A stretch of DNA of 64,000 nt from Sulfuritalea sp. (lineage in GTDB: Bacteria; Pseudomonadota; Gammaproteobacteria; Burkholderiales; Rhodocyclaceae). Below the pieces are notes generated by a model that was not told the DNA's origin, searched no databases, and saw only the letters and a program-made list of their open reading frames with translations. Location: NCBI GenBank assembly GCA_016708585.1, contig JADJFK010000001.1, positions 62,001 through 126,000 on the forward strand, read 5' to 3'. Positions 47,680 through 56,822 of the stretch are shown here, one piece after another. The translations under genes and the position numbers were made by a program. Position 1 is the first letter of the stretch, and every line of letters begins with the position of its first letter.

Positions 47680-48204
47680 CTATTTTTTCTTCGCTTCCTC
47701 GTAGGGCGCGATCTTGTCCGCTGTCAGGCGGTAGCCGGCGGAGCCCCAGGGCGTGTTGGCGTACTGCAGGCTCAGCGTGCCGCTGACCCAGACCGCGTCC
47801 ATGCTGTTCAGCTTGCCCGCCGGCGTCTTCGTCACGACGTGGATGATCTGGTTGGCCGGCGGCGGCGGGCTGTGGATGCAGGCGCCGAAGTAGGGCACCA
47901 GGATGAATTCGGACACCTTGCCGCCCTTGTTTTCGAGCGGGATCGCGAAGCCGGGCAGCCTGACCTTCGCCCCTGCCATCGCCGGCACGGTCGGCGCCGC
48001 GTCCCACAGCGCCTTCATCTTCTCCAGCGCTTCCATGGCGCGCGGATCGGAGTCCTGCAGCTTGCCGAAGTCGAGCGCCTTGAGGTCCCTGGCCGGGTCC
48101 CAATCCTTGGGCACCAGCGCCTCCCATTTGATGTCCCGGTAATCGTCGGCCGCGTGCAGCGGCGGGGCGAGGCAGAGGGCGAGCAGGAGCAGGAGTTTGC
48201 GCAT
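47680..48204 (-). CDS. DUF3299 exported protein of the zinc region
   Basis: 174 residues. Signal peptide (MRKLLLLLALCLAPPLHAAD), then DFGKLQDSDPRAMEALEKM, VRLPGFAIPLENKGGKVSEF and FGACIHSPPPPANQIIHV. DUF3299 proteins often accompany ABC-type metal systems of the Zrg kind. AGGAGGA site. Last gene of the minus arm. Periplasmic. Confidence 0.8.
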   Translation of the reverse strand: MRKLLLLLALCLAPPLHAADDYRDIKWEALVPKDWDPARDLKALDFGKLQDSDPRAMEALEKMKALWDAAPTVPAMAGAKVRLPGFAIPLENKGGKVSEFILVPYFGACIHSPPPPANQIIHVVTKTPAGKLNSMDAVWVSGTLSLQYANTPWGSAGYRLTADKIAPYEEAKKK

Positions 48205-48215
48205 CGGGTTCCTCC

Positions 48216-49475
48216 TCACAGTTTCGGCGTCAGTCCGTCGGCCAGCGACATGCGCCACGCGCGCCAGCCCGGGATCAGGCTGGCGACCAGCCCCGTGGTA
48301 ATGACCGCGCCGATCAGGGCGAGTTCCTCCCGTCCCGGCCAGCGGGTGCCGAGCACCACGCCGAGCCGGTCCAGCAGCCAGGGGGCGGCGAGGTTGCTGG
48401 CGACGGTCAGCAGCACGAGGCCGAGCAGCGCGCCGGCGGCGGTGACCAGCACGCCCTCGGCGGTCAGCATCAGGAACATGTCGCCCGGCCCGGCGCCCAG
48501 CGCGCGCAGGATGGCGAGTTCGCGGCGGCGTTCGTTGAGCCCGGCCAGCAGCGTCGCCGCCAGTCCGGCCAGGCCGATCAGCACCACCAGCGCGGAGACG
48601 GCGAGCAGGGTGCGTTCCAGCAGCGCGATGCCCTGCCACAACTCGTCCAGCGCGACGCCGGGCAGCACCGCCAGCAGCGGCTCGCCGCGATACTGGTTCA
48701 CGAAGCGCTGCATGCGGAACACGTCGCCGCGCTGCTTGAGGCCGACCAGCGCGGCGGTGATCTGCTTCGGCCGCAGGTCGAATTTGGCGACGAATTCGGC
48801 CGGGATCTTGACGCCCGGCACCGGCGCGCCGCCGACCCAGTCGAGGTGCAGCGCGCTGATCGATTCGAGGCTGACATGTATCGTGCGGTCGGCCGGCGTG
48901 CCGGTCGGGGCGAGGATGCCGGTGACGCGGAAGGGCTTGTCGCCGTGTTCCGGGCCGAGTTCCGCCAGCCCGTGGCTGAGCGTGATCCTGTCGTCCAGCC
49001 GGTAGCCCAGGGCTTGTGCCACCTCGCTGCCGAGCACGGCCTCGAAGACCCCGGCGAAGGGCTGGCCCTGGCGCAAGCGCAGTTCCTCCCTGTCGCCGTA
49101 GCGGAAGCGGGCGAAATAGTCGGCGCTGGTGCCGAGCACGGCAAAGCCGCGGTGCGAATCGCCCAGCGACAGCGGCAGCGCCCAGTCGACGGCGGGGTGG
49201 GTGGCGATCGCCTGGTAACTGTCCCAGGTGATGTTGTTGCTTGCCGCACCGGCATGGAACACGGCGTAGAGCATCAACTGCACGCCGCCGGTGCGCGCGC
49301 CGACCACCAGGTCCACGCCCGACACCGACTGGGTGAAGCTCTGCCGCGCGTCGACGCGGATGCGCTCGACCGCCAGCAGCAGCGTCACCGCCAGGGCGAT
49401 GGCGACGAGTGTCAGGCCCAGCGTCAGGCGCCGGCTCCAGGCCGAGAGCGCGGCGAGGCGCAGCACGGCTTTCAT
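48216..49475 (-). CDS. ABC transporter permease (FtsX/MacB type)
   Basis: 419 residues. N-terminal helix (RRLTLGLTLVAIALAVTLLL), large periplasmic domain, then three helices (LVVLIGLAGLAATLLAGLNERRRELAILRALG). Pairs with the ATPase upstream by ATGA overlap. Zrg-like zinc uptake role inferred from neighbours. Confidence 0.85.
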   Translation of the reverse strand: MKAVLRLAALSAWSRRLTLGLTLVAIALAVTLLLAVERIRVDARQSFTQSVSGVDLVVGARTGGVQLMLYAVFHAGAASNNITWDSYQAIATHPAVDWALPLSLGDSHRGFAVLGTSADYFARFRYGDREELRLRQGQPFAGVFEAVLGSEVAQALGYRLDDRITLSHGLAELGPEHGDKPFRVTGILAPTGTPADRTIHVSLESISALHLDWVGGAPVPGVKIPAEFVAKFDLRPKQITAALVGLKQRGDVFRMQRFVNQYRGEPLLAVLPGVALDELWQGIALLERTLLAVSALVVLIGLAGLAATLLAGLNERRRELAILRALGAGPGDMFLMLTAEGVLVTAAGALLGLVLLTVASNLAAPWLLDRLGVVLGTRWPGREELALIGAVITTGLVASLIPGWRAWRMSLADGLTPKL

Positions 49476-50167
49476 TCCGGTTGCTCCGCCATCGCGGTGC
49501 TGATGTCGTGCAAGGCGATGCTGCGATCGAAGTGCCCGGCCAGGCGCTGGTCATGGCTGACGAAGACCAGCGCGGCGCCGACCGCGGCGGATTCCTGCAG
49601 CAGCAGGTCGATGAAGACCTGCTGGCGTTCGGCGTCGAGCGCCGAGGTCGGTTCGTCGGCGATCAGGATTTCCGGCCGGCCGATCAGCGCGCGCGCCGCG
49701 GCGACGCGCTGCTGCTGGCCGACGGAAAGCTCGCCGGCCGGCTTGCGCCAGCTTGCGGTGTCGAGGTCGAGATGGCGCAGCATGCGTTCGGCCTCGGCGC
49801 GCGGGTCGGCGCCGGCGCGTTCGCGGCGGCGCGCGGAAAAGGTGCAGGGCAGCAGCACGTTGTCGAGCGCCGGCAGCCAGGGCAGCAGGTTGAACTGCTG
49901 GAACAGGAAGCCGATGTGGTCGGCGCGAAAGCGGTCGCGGTCGCGGCTGCCCAGCCGCGTGATGTCGGTGCCGAGCAGTTCGATGCGGCCCTGCTGCGGC
50001 AGGGCGACGCCGCCGAGCAGGCCGAGCAGCGTGCTCTTGCCGCTGCCGCTGGCGCCGTGCAGGAAGACGCGTTCGCCGGCGGCGAGTTCGAAGCGCGCAA
50101 TGTCGAGGCAGATCTGCGCCTGTCGCGGCCAGCGAAATACCAGGTCGGTGATCCGCAGCGCCGTCAT
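49472..50167 (-). CDS. ABC transporter ATP-binding protein (LolD/MacB type)
   Basis: 231 residues. Walker A GASGSGKSTLLG, signature LSVGQQQRVAAARAL, Walker B ILIADEPTSALD. Powers the downstream permease. Begins 10 bp after the DUF2796 gene. Confidence 0.92.
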   Translation of the reverse strand: MTALRITDLVFRWPRQAQICLDIARFELAAGERVFLHGASGSGKSTLLGLLGGVALPQQGRIELLGTDITRLGSRDRDRFRADHIGFLFQQFNLLPWLPALDNVLLPCTFSARRRERAGADPRAEAERMLRHLDLDTASWRKPAGELSVGQQQRVAAARALIGRPEILIADEPTSALDAERQQVFIDLLLQESAAVGAALVFVSHDQRLAGHFDRSIALHDISTAMAEQPE

Positions 50168-50177
50168 GGGCCGGTCG

Positions 50178-50672
50178 CTACCAGGCGAGCACGGGATTCT
50201 TCGGCGTCAGCCGCTGCTTGCCCTGGCCGCCGGGACCGGCGCGTTGGGCTTCGAGGCGGTAGAGGCGCTTGAACTGCTTGAAGATGCCGGTTTCGATGGA
50301 TTTCAGCGCCGCCGGGTTGGCGCAGCGATAGGTGTAGCTCGCGTCGATGTCGCCATGGCCATCGTTTCCGGCCTTGGCGCCGAACGCCGGCATCACGACC
50401 TTGGGCGGCTGAGCCCTGCAGTTGGCGGCCGGCGTCGGCACGAACAGCGCCGCATCGCCGAGCGTCCTTTCCGTCGCGGCGAGCGCTGCCTTTTCGCGTT
50501 CGTTCCGCGGCGCGCGCTCGAAGCCGACGGCGGCATCGAGCGGCAGCTCCAGGTTGATGGCGATGCTGTCCTTGTCGATCACGACGTCGAGCATGCCCTC
50601 GCCGTGGGCATGCTGGGCCTGGGCGGGCAGTGCAAGCACGGCGAGCAGGGCGAGCAGGTGGATCGGATGCAT
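50178..50672 (-). CDS. DUF2796 (ZrgA-like) periplasmic zinc-binding protein
   Basis: 164 residues. Signal peptide then HAHGEGMLDVVIDKDSIAIN, the DUF2796 start, with a His-rich N-terminus. Vibrio ZrgA of this family is part of a Zur-regulated ABC zinc importer. Sits between the ZIP gene and the ABC pair, all behind the palindrome. Confidence 0.85.
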   Translation of the reverse strand: MHPIHLLALLAVLALPAQAQHAHGEGMLDVVIDKDSIAINLELPLDAAVGFERAPRNEREKAALAATERTLGDAALFVPTPAANCRAQPPKVVMPAFGAKAGNDGHGDIDASYTYRCANPAALKSIETGIFKQFKRLYRLEAQRAGPGGQGKQRLTPKNPVLAW

Positions 50673-50692
50673 GGTGTGTCTCCGCGTATTGG

Positions 50693-51526
50693 TCAATGCG
50701 CATGCCCGCCGCTGCCGAACACCACCACGGCGATGCCGGCGGCGAGCAGCAGGCCGTGCCAGCCGACCGACTGCGTTTCGCGCTTGAGGCGCGGCATCAG
50801 GTCGGCGATGGCAATGTAGAGGAAGCTCGCGGCGGTGATGGTAATGATGTAGGGAATCCAGTCGCGGGCGTGGTCGAAGGCGAAGTAGCCGATGATGCCG
50901 CCGGCCACCGCGGTAAGGCTGGACACGCCGTTCCACAGCAGTGCCCGGCCGCGCTTCCAGCCGGCCGCCAGCAGGATGGCGAAGTCGCCGGCTTCCTGCG
51001 GCACTTCGTGGGCGATGATGGCCAGCGTGGTGCCCCAGCCCAGCGCAGGATCGGCGAGGAAGGCCGCCGCGATCAGCAGGCCGTCGGTGAAGTTGTGGAA
51101 GCCGTCGCCGACCAGGATCGACAGCGTCTCGCCCTGGCTGCCGGCGGCGCCGTGCAGGTGGTGGTGGCTGTGGGTGTGGTCGTCGCACTGCTGGCCGCCC
51201 TGGTGCATGTCGGATTCGCCGCTGGCATGGGCGTGGCGCCACAGCGCGTATTTTTCCAGGATGAAGAAGGCGAGGATGCCGCCCAGCAGCAGCGGAAACA
51301 CCTCGCGCGGCGCGAGCCCGCTTTCCAGCGCCTCGGGCAGCAGGTGCAGCGTCGCCGTGGCCAGCAGCAGGCCGGTGGAGAAGCTCACCGTGAAGCCCAG
51401 CCACTTCTTCGGCAGGCCGAACATCACCAGCGCCGCCGCGGCGATGCTGAGCACGCCGCCGAGCAGGCAGGCGAGGACGATCTGGGTGAGGAGCGGCAGG
51501 TGCATCGCGGCGGATGGTGCGGGCAT
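50693..51526 (-). CDS. ZIP-family zinc transporter
   Basis: 277 residues with eight predicted helices. His-rich loop (CDDHTHSHHHLHG) between helices 3 and 4, HNFTDGLLIAAAF in helix 4 and HEVPQEAGDFAILLAAG in helix 5 form the metal path. First gene of the minus arm, start 26 bp from the 49-bp palindrome. Imports zinc or related divalent metals. Confidence 0.92.
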   Translation of the reverse strand: MPAPSAAMHLPLLTQIVLACLLGGVLSIAAAALVMFGLPKKWLGFTVSFSTGLLLATATLHLLPEALESGLAPREVFPLLLGGILAFFILEKYALWRHAHASGESDMHQGGQQCDDHTHSHHHLHGAAGSQGETLSILVGDGFHNFTDGLLIAAAFLADPALGWGTTLAIIAHEVPQEAGDFAILLAAGWKRGRALLWNGVSSLTAVAGGIIGYFAFDHARDWIPYIITITAASFLYIAIADLMPRLKRETQSVGWHGLLLAAGIAVVVFGSGGHAH

Positions 51527-51551
51527 CGTGAAGCGGGAGGCGCCATTCAAG

Positions 51552-51600
51552 CACAGCAAGGCGACAAATGCAACAGTGTTGCATTTGTCGCCTTGCTGTG
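51552..51600. promoter_or_regulatory. 49-bp perfect palindrome (Zur operator) between the ZIP gene and zur
   Basis: CACAGCAAGGCGACAAATGC then AACA, central G at 51576, and the exact mirror. The middle AAATGCAACA-g-TGTTGCATTT resembles Zur boxes. Ends 14 bp before the zur ATG and 26 bp before the ZIP ATG. No T-run, so not a terminator. It could hold two or more Zur dimers and shut both arms when zinc is high. Confidence 0.75.
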
Positions 51601-51613
51601 GTTTCATCCGTAC

Positions 51614-52072
51614 ATGGCCAGCGCAAGCATTCCGTCAACCCCCGCCGATCTCCTGCGTGCCGCCGGCATCAAGGTGACCCGGGGCCGGGTGCGCGTACTG
51701 CAGGCGCTGCACGATGCCCGCCAGCCGCTGTGCCACGCCGAGATGGAGGCACAGCTCGGCACTGACGGCGAAATCGCCATGGATCGCGTCACGCTGTATC
51801 GCATCCTCGATTCGCTGGTGGCCTGCGGCCTGGCGCTGAAGGCGGTGGATACGCGCGGCGTGTTCCGTTTCTCCGCCGCCGGGGCGCAGCGCCGCCATGC
51901 CGATCACATCCATTTCCGCTGCACCGGCTGCGGCGGGGTGTTCTGCCTCAAGGCCGAGCCGCCGCCGCCGCCGAAACTGCCGCGCGGCTTCCGCCTGAAC
52001 GAGGTCGCCTATGACGTGCGCGGCCTGTGCGCCGGCTGTTCGCCGCACGCGGCGGGCGCCGCGCGCGCCTGA
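51614..52072 (+). CDS. zur: Fur-family regulator, Zur type
   Basis: 152 residues. Winged helix (LLRAAGIKVTRGRVRVLQAL), DRVTLYRILDSLV, then metal site HADHIHFRCTGCGGVFCL and a second CxxC (CAGC). Short for Fur and fits Zur-like regulators. Divergent from the ZIP gene over the palindrome, so autoregulated. The leader is very short with no visible RBS. Confidence 0.88.
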   Translation: MASASIPSTPADLLRAAGIKVTRGRVRVLQALHDARQPLCHAEMEAQLGTDGEIAMDRVTLYRILDSLVACGLALKAVDTRGVFRFSAAGAQRRHADHIHFRCTGCGGVFCLKAEPPPPPKLPRGFRLNEVAYDVRGLCAGCSPHAAGAARA

Positions 52073-52099
52073 TCCGGCGCGCCATCCGGTTTCGACGCG

Positions 52100-52435
52100 A
52101 TGCGCACCCTGAGGCATTTCCTGCTGGTTCTGCTGCTGCTGGCGACGCAGCAGGCCGGGCTCCTGCATCTCCATGCCGAGGCCGGTGATCCGGCCGCGCA
52201 TGGGCTGGCGGTGGGCGGCGACGAAACGCCGGATGGGTCCGATGGGTCCGGCACGCCTGCCTGCGACGACTGCATCGCCTTCGCCGGCGCCGTGCCGGCG
52301 CCGCCGGCGAGTTTGCATGCGTTCCCCGGCGGCACGTTGCGCCAGGTGCACGTGTCTGCCGCCGTGTCGCCGGCGCCGACTTTTGCCTTTCCGGCGGCAT
52401 ATCGCAGCCGCGCCCCGCCCGTTCTTCCAATCTGA
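52100..52435 (+). CDS. Small exported protein, DUF2946-like
   Basis: 111 residues. Signal peptide (MRTLRHFLLVLLLLATQQAG), then LHLHAEAGDPAAHG and CDDCIAFAG, a Cys-x2-Cys and His-rich layout like DUF2946 proteins found near metal genes. C-terminal part SPAPTF comes from a dispersed repeat copy. Between zur and the porin. Confidence 0.55.
   Translation: MRTLRHFLLVLLLLATQQAGLLHLHAEAGDPAAHGLAVGGDETPDGSDGSGTPACDDCIAFAGAVPAPPASLHAFPGGTLRQVHVSAAVSPAPTFAFPAAYRSRAPPVLPI
52360..52384 (-). repeat. Dispersed GTCGGCGCCGGC repeat, copy 10 (in the small zinc-region gene)
   Basis: Exact reverse core with tail GACACGGCG; plus-strand frame reads VSPAPTF. Confidence 0.65.
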
Positions 52436-52513
52436 CCATTGAATCCAGCCGGCCGCCGCCTTGTCGCGGCGGTCGTTGCCATTGTCATTGCCTTTGTCAT
52501 TTTGGAGAAAGCC

Positions 52514-53935
52514 ATGAGAAGCACATCGCTGATCGTGCTGGCCGCCTGCGGCGCGCTGGCCAGCATCCCCGCGTCGGCCGCCGATGCCGACCTGAACGCC
52601 CTGCGCGAGGAAATCGCGCAGATGAAACAAGCCTACGAACAGCGCATCAAGGCGCTGGAATCCCGCCTGGAAAAAGCCGAGACCACGGTGGTCAAGGCCG
52701 AAGCCAGCGCCACCCAGGCGCAGGCCAGCGCCCGGCAGGCTGGCGCGCGCCCGGCACCGGCCAACGCCTTCAACCCGGAGATCTCGCTGATCCTGCAGGG
52801 CCGCTACAAGGACATGAAGGAGGTACCGGAGCGCACCATCACCGGCTTCTGGCCCGCCGCCGGCCACGACCATGGCGGCGGTGCGGGCGAGGCCAACCAG
52901 CGCGGCTTCTCGCTCGATCACAGCGAGCTGGCTTTCGGCGCCAACATCGATCCGTGGTGGCGCGGTCAGCTGATGCTCGGCGTGAGGGACGACGAGGTCG
53001 AGGTCGAGGAGGCCTGGGTCCAGACCCTGGGCATCGGCCACGGCATCGGGCTCAAGGGCGGACGCGTCCGCTCCGGGATCGGCTACCTCAACGAACAGCA
53101 TCCCCACGCCTGGGACTTTTCTGACGCGCCGCTGATGTACACGGTGATGTTCGGCGAGCACGCAAGCTATGCCCAGGACGGCGTGCAGCTCAAGTGGGTG
53201 GCGCCGACCGAGACCTTCATCGAACTCGGCGCCGAGTTCGGGCGCGGCGCCGAGTTCCCGGGCACGGACCGCAACAAGAACGGCAGCAACAACGGCGCGA
53301 TCTTCGCGCACGTCGGCGGCGACCTTGATGCCAGCAACAACTGGCGTGCCGGGGTTTCCTACCTGCGCACCAGGGCCAGGGACCGCGAGGCCCGTTTCGA
53401 GGATGTCGGCGGGCTGGAGGCGCAGGGCGTCTTCGACGGCGATTCGCGCACCTGGCTCGCCGACTTCGTCTGGAAATGGGCGCCGGAGGGCAACGCGAAG
53501 TATCAGAATTTCAAGCTGCAGGGCGAATGGTTCCAGCGCAAGGAAAAGGGCACGCTCGACTGCCTCGACGAGGATGCGGTCGGCAACGCCTGCGATCCGC
53601 TTGCCGTCGGCGCCAGCGTCCTGAGCGACTACAAGACCCGCCAGTCCGGCTGGTACCTGCAGGGGGTCTACCAGTTCACGCCGAACTGGCGCGCGGGAGT
53701 GCGCTACGACCGCCTCGACTCCGGTGATCGCGACTTCGGCATCAACGCCGCCAACCTCGTCGTCGACAGCTACCACCCGAGCCGCAGCAGCGTGATGGCG
53801 GACTACAGCTGGAGCGAATTCTCGCGCCTGCGCCTGCAGTATGCGCACGACAAGTCGATGCAGGGCATCACCGACAACCAGGTGACCCTGCAATACATCA
53901 TGAGCCTGGGCGCCCACGGCGCCCACAAGTTCTAG
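52514..53935 (+). CDS. Outer-membrane porin of the zinc region
   Basis: 473 residues. Signal peptide, an N-terminal coiled coil (LREEIAQMKQAYEQRIKALE), a HDHGGG loop, then a beta-barrel ending GAHGAHKF with a terminal Phe. Barrel strands such as WYLQGVYQFTPNWRAGVRYDR. Probably passes zinc under scarcity. RBS TTGGAGAAAG. Followed 12 bp later by znuA. Confidence 0.8.
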   Translation: MRSTSLIVLAACGALASIPASAADADLNALREEIAQMKQAYEQRIKALESRLEKAETTVVKAEASATQAQASARQAGARPAPANAFNPEISLILQGRYKDMKEVPERTITGFWPAAGHDHGGGAGEANQRGFSLDHSELAFGANIDPWWRGQLMLGVRDDEVEVEEAWVQTLGIGHGIGLKGGRVRSGIGYLNEQHPHAWDFSDAPLMYTVMFGEHASYAQDGVQLKWVAPTETFIELGAEFGRGAEFPGTDRNKNGSNNGAIFAHVGGDLDASNNWRAGVSYLRTRARDREARFEDVGGLEAQGVFDGDSRTWLADFVWKWAPEGNAKYQNFKLQGEWFQRKEKGTLDCLDEDAVGNACDPLAVGASVLSDYKTRQSGWYLQGVYQFTPNWRAGVRYDRLDSGDRDFGINAANLVVDSYHPSRSSVMADYSWSEFSRLRLQYAHDKSMQGITDNQVTLQYIMSLGAHGAHKF

Positions 53936-53947
53936 GAGTCCGCCGTC

Positions 53948-54841
53948 ATGAAACTTCTGTTGCTTGTTCTTCTCGCCATCGCCGCCATGCCGGCCGCGGC
54001 CGCGCTCAAGGTCTTCGCCACGGTGCCCGAATGGGGCGCCCTGGCGCGGGAAATCGGCGGCGACCGGGTGCAGGTGTTCACCGCCACCACGGCCTTGCAG
54101 GATGCGCATCACGTCGACGCGCGGCCCTCGCTGATCGCGCGGGCGCGCAGCGCCGACCTGCTGATCGCCACCGGTGCCGATCTGGAGGTCGGCTGGCTGC
54201 CGGTGGTGCAGCGCGAATCCGGCAATCCGCGCATCCAGTCCGGCCAGCCCGGATACTTCGAGGCGGCACAGCATGTGCGGCTGCTCGATGTGCCCGCGCG
54301 CCTCGATCGTGCCGACGGCGACGTGCATGCCGCCGGCAATCCGCATATCCAGACCGATCCGCGCAACGTCCTGGCGGTGGGCGAGGGGCTCGCGGCGCGC
54401 ATGGCGCAGCTTGATCCGGCGAATGCCGCGGCCTATCGCAGCGGCCATGCCGCCTTCGCCGAGCGCTGGCGAACGCAGATCAAGCGCTGGGAAGCGCAGG
54501 CGGCGCCGCTCAAGGGCGTGGCCGTGGTTTCGCAGCACAAGGCCTGGCCCTATCTCTACGACTGGCTGGGCATGCGCGAGGTGGCCGCGCTGGAGCCCAA
54601 GCCCGGCGTCGAGCCCTCGCTGGCCCATCTGGCCCTGGTGCGCGACCAGGCGGCGACCAGCCGCCCGCGCATGGTGATCCGTGCCGCCTACAACTCGGCG
54701 CGACCCGCGGAATGGTTCGCGAAGGAGGCCAAGGTGCCGGCCGTGGTGCTCCCGTTCACGGTCGGCGCGCCGGAGGCGGCCGATCTGACGGCGCTGTTCG
54801 ACACCACGGTGCAGCGCCTGCTCAAGGGCTTGGGGACATGA
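53948..54841 (+). CDS. znuA: Zinc ABC transporter periplasmic receptor ZnuA
   Basis: 297 residues. Signal peptide (MKLLLLVLLAIAAMPAAAA), cluster-A fold: FATVPEWGALAREIGGD, ATTALQDAHHVDARPS with metal His, GDVHAAGNPHIQTDP and AWPYLYDWLGM. Lacks the long His-rich loop of E. coli ZnuA. ATGA overlap with znuB. Confidence 0.92.
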   Translation: MKLLLLVLLAIAAMPAAAALKVFATVPEWGALAREIGGDRVQVFTATTALQDAHHVDARPSLIARARSADLLIATGADLEVGWLPVVQRESGNPRIQSGQPGYFEAAQHVRLLDVPARLDRADGDVHAAGNPHIQTDPRNVLAVGEGLAARMAQLDPANAAAYRSGHAAFAERWRTQIKRWEAQAAPLKGVAVVSQHKAWPYLYDWLGMREVAALEPKPGVEPSLAHLALVRDQAATSRPRMVIRAAYNSARPAEWFAKEAKVPAVVLPFTVGAPEAADLTALFDTTVQRLLKGLGT

Positions 54842-55620
54842 ATCTTGCGGCGACTGATCCAGGCCTGCTGGCGGCGCCGTTCGCCGCCGGACTGGTGGTG
54901 CTGGCGACCCATGTGCCGCTGGGCATCACCGTGCTCCGGCGCGGCATCATCTTCATCGATCTTGCCGTGGCGCAAGTGGCCGCGCTGGGTGTCATCGTCG
55001 CCGGACTCGCGCATCTCGACGAGTGGTGGGGCGGCTTCGGCACCCAGCTTGCGGCGGGAATCGCCGCCCTGGGCGCGGCGGCGCTGCTGACATTCTGCGA
55101 GCGCCGCTGGCCGGAGATCCAGGAGGCGCTGATCGGTCTGCTGTTCGTCTTCGCCGCCGCCGCCGGCATCCTCCTGCTGGCCGGCAACCCGCACGGCGGC
55201 GAGCATCTGCGCGACCTCCTGGCCGGCCAGATCCTGTGGACGGGCTGGGGCCAGATCGGCATCGTCGCCGCGCTGTCCGCCGCCGTGCTGGCGGGCCGGG
55301 CGTGGCTCGCGCGTCGCGGCGGCGGCGAAGGCCTGGCGTTCTACGCGCTGTTTGCCGTCGCCGTCACCGCCTCGGTACAACTGGTGGGCGTGCTGCTGGT
55401 GTTTGCCAGCCTGATCGCGCCGGCGGTGGCGACGCGCGCGTTCGGCGGCTGGCGGCAAGTCGTGGTGGCGTATCTGGCGGGAGCGGCGGGCTATGCCGCG
55501 GGCCTGGCGTTCTCCCTGTGCGTCGATCTTCCCGCCGGAGCGACCGTCGTCTGCTGCCTGTGCTTGCTGGCCCTGTCCGGGCTGGCCTTTTTCAGGCGGG
55601 AGGCCGGCGAGTTATACTGA
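54838..55620 (+). CDS. znuB: Zinc ABC transporter permease ZnuB
   Basis: 260 residues with about eight helices (FAAGLVVLATHVPLGITVLRRG; VVQLVGVLLVFASLIAPAVA-like). Partner of ZnuA. No znuC ATPase gene is present in the window, so the ATPase must be elsewhere or be shared. Confidence 0.9.
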   Translation: MNLAATDPGLLAAPFAAGLVVLATHVPLGITVLRRGIIFIDLAVAQVAALGVIVAGLAHLDEWWGGFGTQLAAGIAALGAAALLTFCERRWPEIQEALIGLLFVFAAAAGILLLAGNPHGGEHLRDLLAGQILWTGWGQIGIVAALSAAVLAGRAWLARRGGGEGLAFYALFAVAVTASVQLVGVLLVFASLIAPAVATRAFGGWRQVVVAYLAGAAGYAAGLAFSLCVDLPAGATVVCCLCLLALSGLAFFRREAGELY

Positions 55621-55665
55621 TCGAACTCCAATAAGGGCGGTTCCCCCAATTACTGCTTCAGTCCA

Positions 55666-56796
55666 GTGGCAGACGAAGACGATCTGATGGACCTCGATTT
55701 CACGGTGCCCGGTGCGTTCGATACGGCACCGGAGGAGCCTGTTGCGCCTGAAATTGCCGTCGAACCCGAGCCGCCCCCATCGCCCCCGGCGCCGGTGCGC
55801 CCGCCGCTGCCGGCCGCTCTCCGGGAAGCCGCAACCCTTTACGCCGCCGGGCAGGAACTGGACGCCATGCGCCGCCTGGAGGCTGCGATCAAGAGCAATG
55901 AAGACCTCGGCGACGCCGCCGTGCGCGCCTGGGGCTGTCTGTTCGAACTGCTGCAGGCCCTTGGCCGCCGTCCGGCCTTCGATGCGCTGGCGCTGAACTT
56001 TGCGCGCCGTTTCGAGAAATCGCCGCCGACCTGGAGTCCGGTGGTCGATGGTCCGCATGTGGCGAGCGAGAGCAGCGGCGGACGGGCCCATGTTTCGCTC
56101 TCCGGCGTGCTCGATGCCGGCATCGGCGAAGTCCTCAAGCAGGCCATGAAACTCGCGGCTACCAGCACGGTGGTGCGCATGGACCTGGCCAAGCTGGACG
56201 ATGTCGACAACAACGGCGCGACGCTGCTGATGCGCGCCCTGGCCGCGCTCAAGCGCGCCAAGAAGGAAACCGTGTTCGGCAGCCCCGATCACCTGGCGCA
56301 GATCCTGGCGGCGAAGCTGGTGCCGGGGGAGCGCAACCATGAATCGATGTGGCTGCTGCTGCTGGAACTGTATCAGCAGGCCTATCGGCAGGATGCCTTC
56401 GAGGAGGCCGCGGTGAACTACGCCGTGACCTTCGAGGTTTCGCCGCCGTCGTGGGAAGCGCTACCGCCGCGGGTTGCCGAGGCGACGCCGCAGGCTTCAT
56501 CCGCCACGGCGGAAAAGACCGAGGGCTTCGTCCTGCGCGGGCAGATGCTGGGCGCCGACATCGCCCAGTTTGCGCCGCTGGAAACGGCGCTGGCGGGCAG
56601 CGAGGAATTCGACATCGACGCCCACAACCTGGTGCGCATCGACGGCACCAGCGCGAGGGCCCTGCTCGAGGTCCTGACACGGCTCCATGCCGCCGGCAAG
56701 AAGCTGCGGATCATCGGCTTGAGCACCCTCGTGGCCGCCTATCTGGAAGCGCTCGGCTTCGACGCCGTCGCGGTTTTGCGCGCCCGCGCCATCTGA
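55666..56796 (+). CDS. Two-STAS-domain protein
   Basis: 376 residues from a GTG. Acidic/Pro-rich N-terminus, TPR-like helical part, STAS 1 (VSLSGVLDAGIGEVLKQAMK, DDVDNNGATLLM), helical spacer, STAS 2 (FVLRGQMLGADIAQF, IDGTSARALLEVL). STAS domains act in anti-sigma and phospho-signalling. No kinase nearby. Followed by hslV. Confidence 0.8.
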   Translation: MADEDDLMDLDFTVPGAFDTAPEEPVAPEIAVEPEPPPSPPAPVRPPLPAALREAATLYAAGQELDAMRRLEAAIKSNEDLGDAAVRAWGCLFELLQALGRRPAFDALALNFARRFEKSPPTWSPVVDGPHVASESSGGRAHVSLSGVLDAGIGEVLKQAMKLAATSTVVRMDLAKLDDVDNNGATLLMRALAALKRAKKETVFGSPDHLAQILAAKLVPGERNHESMWLLLLELYQQAYRQDAFEEAAVNYAVTFEVSPPSWEALPPRVAEATPQASSATAEKTEGFVLRGQMLGADIAQFAPLETALAGSEEFDIDAHNLVRIDGTSARALLEVLTRLHAAGKKLRIIGLSTLVAAYLEALGFDAVAVLRARAI

Positions 56797-56822
56797 CCCG
56801 AAAAGCGGTCCGGCGGAAACCC

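Noticed and set aside
51552..51600. The 49-bp palindrome as a bidirectional terminator
   Set aside because: It lies at the starts, not ends, of the divergent genes and has no T-run on either side.
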